A stretch of DNA of 64,000 nt from contig CAJMKE010000006.1 of NCBI GenBank assembly GCA_905213895.1, positions 1-64,000 on the forward strand, in the 5' to 3' direction. Positions 53,699 through 60,743 of this stretch are shown one piece after another. The DNA comes from an uncultured Alistipes sp. Lineage in GTDB: Bacteria; Bacteroidota; Bacteroidia; Bacteroidales; Rikenellaceae. Both the position numbers and the translations under genes were made by a program. Numbering within the stretch: position 1 is the stretch's first letter; every line of letters starts with the position of its first letter. The notes under the pieces are model-generated. The model made no database searches, was not told the DNA's origin, and was given only the letters and a program-made list of their open reading frames with translations.

Positions 53699-55103
53699 CT
53701 ATTTATTATTACGTTTGGTCTTTCTCGGCTGCGGCTGCATCGACTTCATGTATTTAGCCTTGCCGAGGTTGAAACCGAGTCCGAAATAGAAATTAGCCGA
53801 TTTCATCGTCTTCGGAATCGGAGCGTTGTCCAGTTTCGCGTAACTGCAACCGATATAGTCCGCACCGAGGAAAAGATTGAAGCCTGCCGGATGCATGTTG
53901 AGCGCGAAGCCGAAGATGCCGAGTTTGTTGCGGTTCAGGAACGTGTGGCTGAGCGTCGTCGTGAACCAGCGACCCAGACGGAAATTGACGGACGCCGTCA
54001 GTTCGGTGTAGGAGAAACGTCTGGCAGAATTTGCTGTGGGAGAGCAGTCCGAATGCGATGTGGTTGTTCAGGATATTGTACTCGACACCGAGATTGAGCG
54101 CGCAGTTCAGACGCGACGTGTATTTTCCGGTCGAGGGAGCCATAATCGCATTGAAATCGTTGTCGGATATTGTTTCGCCCTTGTCGAAATCGACGCCTTC
54201 GTAGTTGAAGAATCCGTTGGCATCGACATTAGCCGTCGAAATGCCGTTCCAGCAGATGAATCCGAGGTCGGTTATCGCACCAGAGACCTTCAATCTGTCG
54301 TTGAGCAGCCGTACTTCCACTCCGAGGTCTACGGCGGCACCGCCGCTCTTTATGTTTTTCATAATATCCTTGAAGTCCTTGTATATCAAGTCCTTCGGTT
54401 TGAACTCGCTTCCGACTTCGTAATCGCCTTTCAGAGCAGGGCTGTTACCGCGCAGATTTCCCGCCAGTTCGGCGCGCACCGTCTCGTCGGTTACGTCGGC
54501 ATACATGCTCGTGATGTCGCCCTTGGCGTTCGCCGCTCCGATAAGTCCCTTGACGCGGAATCCGATTGTGATGTACTCCTTTACCGGAATCGCGAAGCCG
54601 ATGTACGCTTCCAGATAGGACTGCGCCGCAACGTTCGTTCCCGTCAGGTCGTAGCGTCCGCTGCCGAGCGTTTTGAGCAGGCGGAACACATCCTTCTTCA
54701 TCGCGAGTTCGGCATTCGCGCGGACGTTGATTCCCGCATTCCAGAACATCTTCTTCGTGTGTCCGCCGAATCCGAGTACGTTCACCTGCGCATCGACGTT
54801 GAGTTTGCCGGTGTTCGGCAGTCTTTTCAGAAAATCATCGGTCGGGATTCCGTTGTTGAGGAACGTTACGACCTTGCCGTCGCGCTTGTAGAGGAAGTTC
54901 TCCACCGACAGGAAATTGTTGTTCATCGACACTCCGATGCCGCCCAGCCCAGGCATCTGGATGTAGCCGCGCGTCGGTGCGAGTGCGGGGTTCATGTCCG
55001 TGCGGAAGTAGGAACCCTCCATGAAATATGCGGTCTTTATCTGTGCCGCGGCACCGCCGCAAACCCCGACTGCCGCAAGTAATGCAATGATATATCGTTT
55101 CAT
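53699..55103 (-). pseudogene. DUF5723-like outer-membrane barrel protein, frameshifted
   Basis: The frame from ATG 55103 has a signal peptide and barrel-like strands. After about AFGLLSHS (near residue 358) it runs into sequence unlike the rest. One base fewer near the AAA at 54030-54032 (coding strand) gives a smooth continuation: NSARRFSYTELTASVNFRLG and on through FALNMHPAGFNLFLGADYIG to a natural stop at 53699, for a 467-residue protein. As I recall this family, T-E-L-T-A-S-V-N-like wording is expected there. A one-base insertion, real or a sequencing error, is the simplest reading. It follows the 775-residue lipoprotein gene by 22 nt. Confidence 0.8.
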
Positions 55104-55125
55104 TTGTTTCTCCGCTTATCAGTCC

Positions 55126-57453
55126 TTAAAATTCGTTGAAATCGGCTGTGATGCCGCCCTTGATGTTGAGTTTGAGTTTCGCCGACAGCGTCTGATTCTT
55201 GTTGAGACGTATGCCGCTTTTCGGGCTCAACGCATTGAGTGTGAATCTCGCTCCGTCCACCTCTTCGAGGCTCTTTATGCTGTTGTCGTCGCCGAGGCTG
55301 AGCGCGATGCGTATTTCGCTCGTGCGCACCTTGCCGTCCTCCGAGCCGTATGCCGTGTCATTGTTTATGTCCACGACCGCTTTCGCGCCGGTCGGATTGC
55401 CGTCGATGTCCACCAGTTCAGCCGAAACTTTGAGGTCGAGCGGAGTGGAGTTCTCGACGGACGCGATAATCGTAACGTCGCCGACCGATATGTTCTTGTC
55501 CGTGATGTCGGAGAATGTGTCGGACAGTCCCGTCGCCGTGTCCGAATAGGAGATGTCGAACTTGTTGCCGAAATCGAGCGGAATAGCGACCGAATATTCG
55601 TAATCGACCGAGTAGTTGTCGGCGGCATAGAGCGTGTGTTCGGCGGATGTGTCGGATGCTATGTCGAGTTCGACCCTGATTTGCTGCGGAATCGAGCCCT
55701 TGAAAAGACGGGTGATGTCAGCCTCCCTGAACTCCGTTCCCGCTCCGCCGAAATCGCCTTTGCGGTCGCCTTTGGCAATTACGATGTGCGTCTTGCCTGC
55801 GGTCGTCGTCCCGTTGTTGCGGGTTGCAGCCGCTATCCGCACTCCGTCCACCGTAACCGAGTTGGCGGCGATGTCCGCTCCGTCGTATGTCGGTATCAGA
55901 CGCACCGCAGCCGTGAGCGGCACTCCGAGCGGATTCACGACGTCGAAGGTTATTGCCGGCGAAACGTCGAAATCGGATACCTCTATGTCGTAGTCGGCAA
56001 TCTCGCCGAGTTCGATTACGGATGTTTCGGTCCGGCGGTAATCGACCGTGCCGACGATACCGTCGATGGTTACGGTCGTGTTCTCTATCGCCATCTCTAT
56101 CGTCGCCACGCCGTCATGTACGAGTTCCGAAGCGTTGAATACCATGTCCTGCGGAATCGAACCTATCTTCACCAGCAGCGAGAAGTCCGCTTCCAACTTG
56201 CCGTTCGACGGTTTGCTGTCCGCAGCATCGATGCGCAGTGCCTGCAAACGGACAGGCAGCCCTTCGCGCAGACGTGCGAGCGAGGCTGTCAGAGTGCGTG
56301 TCTGCGGGTTGTAGCCCTCCGGATTCTCGGCGAGAACGAAAATCTCCGGCAGCACGATGTCGATATAGGTCGCTTCGGCGATTCGCCGGCTTATCCAGTC
56401 GAGTCCGCCGATGTGCAGCGGCAGGCAGGTGTCCTTGAACGATACTTCCGATACGTTCTTGATTTCGTCGATGATGTTCTCGACCGTCAGCCGCTCGTCG
56501 AGCGAGTGCGTACCCTCGTCGAGCGCGATTTCGTTCACGGTTACGTTGGCGTCGCCGTATTTCAGGTCGGAGTGTATGGAGAGCGTAGGCGCGTTCTTTG
56601 GGTCGAACATGATGCCGCTTTTAGCCGTGAAAGCGTAACTTATGGAGTACTGCATCTTGTCCTCGATGTTGAGCGTTCCGCCTGCAATCTTGGAACGGCT
56701 CGTGTCGATGCTGCGCACGTACATGCCGAAAGTCTGGCTTTTGGCACCGTTCGCAAGCGGTTTCGTCGCGGTGTAGACGTTGCCCGATACGGCATTGCCG
56801 TTCTCGTCGAGCAGTTCGTATCCGTCGGGAACCGTAACCGAGACTTTCGCCGTGCCGCCGCCGTTTATCGGTGCGAGTCCGTTCAGCGACATGGTGATGT
56901 CGAAGCGCGAACCCTTGTCGCCGTCGAGCATGATTTCGTTCACCGCCTTGATTTGCTTCGGGATGGAGAGTTCGATGTTGCAGTCGAATTCGCCCGAGTC
57001 GGCTACGGTCGCCGAAATCTGCGCCGGCAGTCGGGTTATCGACTGCAACGCCGCAGGGACGTCGAGTGAGAACCGCTTGTCGATAGTACTCGTCAGGTCG
57101 TCTATCCGCATGTCGGGATAGTCGATTGTCGTCGATGCTGCCGAACGTTCGAGGGCGAACTGCGTCTTTATGCCGTCGATGTCGAAACGGTCGCCGCCCG
57201 AATAGGAGATTGAGTAGTTGCCGTCGGCGTCTATGGTCAGTTCATCGATGTCTTCGCCGATGATTTCGCCCAATGTTTTTGTTTTCAGGAATCCGAGCGG
57301 GATTGTTACGTCGCCCTGTCCGACAGTAATCTCTCCCGAGATGTCGTCGAGCCGGAACTCCTCGTCTACGCACGAAACCGACAGCGATGCGGCGGTCATG
57401 GCAATGACGGTCGCCGCTGCGATTCGCGATAAGGGTTTGCGGAATTTCTTCAT
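55126..57453 (-). CDS. Large beta-rich lipoprotein, partner of the DUF5723-like gene
   Basis: This 775-residue protein has a lipobox ending SLSVSC and then many alternating strand segments without membrane helices, typical of a repetitive beta-sandwich surface protein. Pairs of similar stretches (ENIIDEIKNVSEVSFKD; SDTFSDITDKNISVGDV) hint at internal repeats. I recognise no domain. It forms a two-gene unit with the frameshifted barrel protein, so a surface complex is possible. Confidence 0.75.
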   Translation of the reverse strand: MKKFRKPLSRIAAATVIAMTAASLSVSCVDEEFRLDDISGEITVGQGDVTIPLGFLKTKTLGEIIGEDIDELTIDADGNYSISYSGGDRFDIDGIKTQFALERSAASTTIDYPDMRIDDLTSTIDKRFSLDVPAALQSITRLPAQISATVADSGEFDCNIELSIPKQIKAVNEIMLDGDKGSRFDITMSLNGLAPINGGGTAKVSVTVPDGYELLDENGNAVSGNVYTATKPLANGAKSQTFGMYVRSIDTSRSKIAGGTLNIEDKMQYSISYAFTAKSGIMFDPKNAPTLSIHSDLKYGDANVTVNEIALDEGTHSLDERLTVENIIDEIKNVSEVSFKDTCLPLHIGGLDWISRRIAEATYIDIVLPEIFVLAENPEGYNPQTRTLTASLARLREGLPVRLQALRIDAADSKPSNGKLEADFSLLVKIGSIPQDMVFNASELVHDGVATIEMAIENTTVTIDGIVGTVDYRRTETSVIELGEIADYDIEVSDFDVSPAITFDVVNPLGVPLTAAVRLIPTYDGADIAANSVTVDGVRIAAATRNNGTTTAGKTHIVIAKGDRKGDFGGAGTEFREADITRLFKGSIPQQIRVELDIASDTSAEHTLYAADNYSVDYEYSVAIPLDFGNKFDISYSDTATGLSDTFSDITDKNISVGDVTIIASVENSTPLDLKVSAELVDIDGNPTGAKAVVDINNDTAYGSEDGKVRTSEIRIALSLGDDNSIKSLEEVDGARFTLNALSPKSGIRLNKNQTLSAKLKLNIKGGITADFNEF

Positions 57454-57564
57454 TTTTTTACTGTATGTTTGGATGTTATTGTCTTTGTGTCAGAATCATT
57501 TATGATACTTATTGTTTGATAACCGGCTAACTGTCAGTGGACAAATGAATATTTGTTTCCGGTG

Positions 57565-57572
57565 CAAATATA
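57565..57572 (-). promoter_or_regulatory. -7 element (TATATTTG) of the lipoprotein / DUF5723 unit
   Basis: TATATTTG on the minus strand, about 112 nt upstream of the start codon. No clear -33 box. Confidence 0.45.
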
Positions 57573-57614
57573 AGTCAATTATTCCGAAATACGACGTTTT
57601 ACGGGAAAAATATA

Positions 57615-57622
57615 TACATTTG
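57615..57622 (+). promoter_or_regulatory. -7 element (TACATTTG) of uvrC, very close to the start codon
   Basis: TACATTTG is an exact -7 match only 7 nt before the uvrC ATG, which would give a leader of only a few nucleotides. The -33 box is not clear. Confidence 0.5.
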
Positions 57623-57629
57623 TATCGTT

Positions 57630-59453
57630 ATGGACGATAAACGGATTTCGACGCTGAAAGAGCAGGTCGCGATGCTGCCTTTTTCGCCGGGGTGCTACAT
57701 GTTCGAGAACTCGCGCGGTGAGGTGATTTACGTGGGCAAGGCGAAAAGCCTGCGCAAACGCGTCTCGTCGTATTTTCTCCAAAACAAGGACCATACGCCG
57801 AAAGTCCGCGTCATGGTCAGCCGCATCGCGTCGCTGCGCTACATAGTCGTGGACAGCGAAACCGACGCCCTGCTGCTCGAAAATTCGTTGATAAAGACCC
57901 TCCAACCGCGGTACAACATACTGTTGAAGGACGACAAGACCTATCCGTGGATAGTGCTGCGCAACGAGCATTTCCCGCGCGTGCAGTCCACCCGCCAACT
58001 CGTCCGCGACGGCTCGCAGTATTTCGGTCCATACGGTTCGGTCGCGGCGCAGCACGCCATTCTCGAATTCGTCCGCGAGGTCGTGCCGCTGCGCACATGC
58101 AAACTCAACCTCGCTCCGGACATTATCGCCAAGGGCAAATATACGCCGTGTCTGCAATACCATATTGGCAACTGCAAAGCCCCCTGCATCGGCGCGGTCG
58201 GCGAGCAGGAGTATTCGGTTTTCGTAGACCTCGTTACTTCGGTGCTTAAAGGCGACCTGCGACCCGTTAAGTCGTACCTCGAAGGTGAGATGCAGCGCGC
58301 CGCCGACGAACTGCGCTTCGAGGCGGCACAGCGTTTCAAGGCGCGGCTCGATGCGCTGGAAAAGTACCGCAGCCGCTCGGTGATAGTGAGTGCCAACATA
58401 GTCGATACCGACGTCTTTTCGCTACTCGCAGACGGCGACGAGGCGTTCTGCAACTTCATCCGCGTCCGCGGCGGTTCGATAGTCGCGATACATACGGTGC
58501 GTATCTCGGCGGGTATCGAGGAGGACGAACGGTCGATGCTTACGCTCGGCATGCAGCACGTGGCGGACAATATTGCCGGCGAACTTTCGGGTGAAGTCAT
58601 AGTGCCTTTCCTGCCGCACGAGGAGTTTTTCCCGAACGTGCGGTTCGTCGTTCCGAAGCGCGGCGAACGCCATTCGCTGCTCGAATTCTCGGAGCGCAGC
58701 GCGAGGATTTTCCGTGCCGAGCAACTCAAAAATCTCGAAATCAAGAATCCCGAACGCCATGCCGAACGGCTTATGGAGTCGATGCGCCGCGAGTTGAGGC
58801 TCGACCGCCAGCCGCGCCATATCGAGTGTTTCGACAACTCCAATCTGCAAGGCACGTCGCCCGTCGCGTCGTGCGTCGTGTTCCGCGACGGCAAACCCTC
58901 GCGCAAGGAGTACCGCCATTTCAATATCAAGACGGTGGAGGGGGCTGACGACTATGCGTCGATGCGCGAAATCGTCTATCGCCGCTACCGCCGCCTTCTC
59001 GACGAGGGTGCCGAACTGCCCGACCTCATCATAGCCGACGGCGGCAAAGGGCAGATGGGGGCGATTCACGAGGTGTTGGAACGCCTGCAACTGAACATTC
59101 CGATTGCCGGACTGGCGAAGGACAATCACCACCGCACGTCGGAACTGCTGTGCGGCTATCCGCCGGTGTCGATAGGTCTGCGCCCGACATCATCGCTGTT
59201 CCATCTGTTCACGCATATTCAGGAGGAGGTTCACCGCTTCGCCATCACATTCCACCGTCAGAAGCGCAGCAACGCCTTTCTGCACAGCGAACTCGAAAAG
59301 GTCGATGGCATCGGGGCGAAGAGCATAGAGGCACTGTTCAAGCACTTCCGCACCATGTCGAAAATAAAATCGGCGAGCCTCGAAGAACTCGCCGCAGTCG
59401 TCGGTCGCTCCAAAGCCGAAAAAATCTTTTCGGCTTTGGAGGGGCAAAAGTAA
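57630..59453 (+). CDS. uvrC: UvrABC excinuclease subunit C
   Basis: This 607-residue nuclease makes both incisions around a DNA lesion. It has an N-terminal GIY-YIG domain (GCYMFENSRGEVIYVGKAKS), the Cys-rich part near 150-170, a UVR helix pair (DELRFEAAQRFKARLDAL) near 210-230, the RNase-H-like C-terminal nuclease (HIECFDNSNLQGTSPVA) and tandem HhH motifs (VDGIGAKSIEALFKHF). Length and motifs are complete. Confidence 0.97.
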   Translation: MDDKRISTLKEQVAMLPFSPGCYMFENSRGEVIYVGKAKSLRKRVSSYFLQNKDHTPKVRVMVSRIASLRYIVVDSETDALLLENSLIKTLQPRYNILLKDDKTYPWIVLRNEHFPRVQSTRQLVRDGSQYFGPYGSVAAQHAILEFVREVVPLRTCKLNLAPDIIAKGKYTPCLQYHIGNCKAPCIGAVGEQEYSVFVDLVTSVLKGDLRPVKSYLEGEMQRAADELRFEAAQRFKARLDALEKYRSRSVIVSANIVDTDVFSLLADGDEAFCNFIRVRGGSIVAIHTVRISAGIEEDERSMLTLGMQHVADNIAGELSGEVIVPFLPHEEFFPNVRFVVPKRGERHSLLEFSERSARIFRAEQLKNLEIKNPERHAERLMESMRRELRLDRQPRHIECFDNSNLQGTSPVASCVVFRDGKPSRKEYRHFNIKTVEGADDYASMREIVYRRYRRLLDEGAELPDLIIADGGKGQMGAIHEVLERLQLNIPIAGLAKDNHHRTSELLCGYPPVSIGLRPTSSLFHLFTHIQEEVHRFAITFHRQKRSNAFLHSELEKVDGIGAKSIEALFKHFRTMSKIKSASLEELAAVVGRSKAEKIFSALEGQK

Positions 59454-59466
59454 ACTTTTGCTTCGT

Positions 59467-59506
59467 GTTACCCACTCCCTTAATCCCCCGCCTGTGCGGG
59501 GGAATT
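59467..59506. repeat. CCCCCGC hairpin element, copy 2 (inverted)
   Basis: GTTACCCACTCCCTTAATCC then CCCGC-CTGT-GCGGGGG: the reverse complement of the element at 48634-48682 with small changes. It lies 13 nt after the uvrC stop codon. The sequence after it (59507-59540) has TCGGTC...GACCGA and then ATTTTTT, a possible terminator. Confidence 0.8.
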
Positions 59507-59572
59507 CGGTCGCTTCGCTCCGAGACCGAGAAGATTTTTTCGGCTTTGTCCGAGAGCAACTAAAATAATAAA

Positions 59573-59608
59573 GTCTTTAATGTCCTTAATGACTTTAAAG
59601 ACCCTAAC
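59573..59608. repeat. 9-nt-period array, locus 12
   Basis: GTCTTTAAT, GTCCTTAAT, GACTTTAAA and GACCCTAAC, between the convergent uvrC and ridA genes. Confidence 0.85.
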
Positions 59609-59616
59609 TCCTTTCC

Positions 59617-60033
59617 CTACATCACCGCTATCGCGTCGATTTCGACCTTTGCGCCCATGGGGAGTGCCGCGACCTGAAAGCAGACGCGGGCAGGCTGGTC
59701 CTCGGTGAAGTATTTGGCGTAGACACCGTTCATCGCCGCGAAATCGTTGATGTCGGCGAGCAGCACCGTCGTCTTCACGACATTGGCGAACGAGCAGCCG
59801 TCCGCTTCGAGAATCGCTCCGATATTGTCGAGCGACTGCGCCGTCTGAGCCTCGATGGTCTCGGGCATCCGTCCCGTCTTGGGATTCACCGGCAGTTGCC
59901 CCGAAATGTAGGTCGTCCATGTCGCGTTGCACGTTTGCGCCTGCGAATAGGGTCCCACCGCCTTCGGCGCGTTCTCGGTCGAAACCGGTGCGCTGCTCGA
60001 AAAGAATCGCTTGATTTTCCTGATAATGTTCAT
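59617..60033 (-). CDS. ridA: RidA-family enamine/imine deaminase
   Basis: This 138-residue protein is a trimer-forming RidA/YjgF family member. It has APKAVGPYSQA near 22-32, SGQLPVNPKTG, NVVKTTVLLADI and the end PARVCFQVAALPMGAKVEID with the substrate-contacting Arg and Glu. RidA hydrolyses reactive 2-aminoacrylate and related imines. It starts with a short charged extension (RKIKRFFSSS), unusual for the family. It lies 4 nt downstream of the C_GCAxxG_C_C gene and is co-transcribed with it. Confidence 0.93.
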   Translation of the reverse strand: MNIIRKIKRFFSSSAPVSTENAPKAVGPYSQAQTCNATWTTYISGQLPVNPKTGRMPETIEAQTAQSLDNIGAILEADGCSFANVVKTTVLLADINDFAAMNGVYAKYFTEDQPARVCFQVAALPMGAKVEIDAIAVM

Positions 60034-60037
60034 GGCG

Positions 60038-60496
60038 TTATTTGTTTAGATATTCTCCTATTATGCGTGCCGCGTCGCCGACATACTCGACGCACGGGCG
60101 TTTGCGGTAGTATTCTGCCGTGCGCGGCGACGGCGTCGGTTCGTCCTTGTCGCGGTCGAGACCGAGCAGTTGGCGGCAGACGATATAGCCGTTTCGGGCG
60201 CGGAATGCTTCGGCGAACTCCTGCACGAGGGCGTAGTTGCGCTTCTTGGCTTCGGGGTTGTCGTTGGTCGGCGACGGAGCGAGAAATCCTGCGACGAGCG
60301 ACATGCCGCTGACAGTGCCGCATACCTCGCGCAAACGTCCCATACCGCCTCCGAACGATGCCGCGACGGTTGCGGCGAGATGTTCGTCGAGTCCGATTAC
60401 GTCGGCATACGCGAGTACCACCGACTGACAGCAGTTGTAGCCGCTGCGGAACAGTCCTTTTGCGCGTTCGACGCGCTCTTCGATATTTACAGACAT
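60038..60496 (-). CDS. C_GCAxxG_C_C family redox-type protein
   Basis: This 152-residue protein, from ATG at 60496, has the Cys pattern of the family: YNCCQSVVLAY near 22, CGTVSGMSLVAG near 60, CRQLLG near 104 and a last Cys near 135. The conserved Cys could bind a metal or form redox disulfides. The function is not established. An upstream in-frame stretch comes from the 73-bp repeat and is not used. Confidence 0.88.
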   Translation of the reverse strand: MSVNIEERVERAKGLFRSGYNCCQSVVLAYADVIGLDEHLAATVAASFGGGMGRLREVCGTVSGMSLVAGFLAPSPTNDNPEAKKRNYALVQEFAEAFRARNGYIVCRQLLGLDRDKDEPTPSPRTAEYYRKRPCVEYVGDAARIIGEYLNK

Positions 60497-60526
60497 GGTT
60501 TTCAGAATTTGTTTAATGCAAAGATA

Positions 60527-60672
60527 CGAATAAGCGAGGGCAAAGCAAAATTTATTTTGACTTTGCCGAGCGGGAGTATCTAAAACGAAGTTAAAGATAC
60601 GAAAAGTCGAGAGCAGAAGCAAATTTAATTTGATTATGCCGAGACGGAGTATCTAAAACGAAGTTAAATATA
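60527..60672. repeat. 73-bp unit, head-to-tail pair (copy B)
   Basis: Two units starting at 60527 and 60600 repeat with a 73-bp step. They share CGAATAAGCGAG, AAGCAAA, CCGAG.GGGAGTATCTAAAAC with the pair at 993-1138 but are more diverged. The first unit has a hairpin (GGCAAAGCAAAA with TTTTGACTTTGCC). Confidence 0.8.
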
Positions 60673-60714
60673 ACGATTTTGCGCGTCGGATTCCGCAAAA
60701 CCGAATAAAAAAGG

Positions 60715-60722
60715 TAAATTTG
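60715..60722 (+). promoter_or_regulatory. -7 element (TAAATTTG) of the receiver/ATP-grasp gene
   Basis: TAAATTTG fits TAnnTTTG 21 nt before the start codon at 60744. The -33 box is not clear. Confidence 0.45.
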
Positions 60723-60743
60723 TGTCGATAAAACGCTACGCCG

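Noticed and set aside
60497..60622. A longer start of the C_GCAxxG_C_C gene at 60622
   Set aside because: The extension is translated 73-bp repeat and does not fit the family, which begins near the ATG at 60496.
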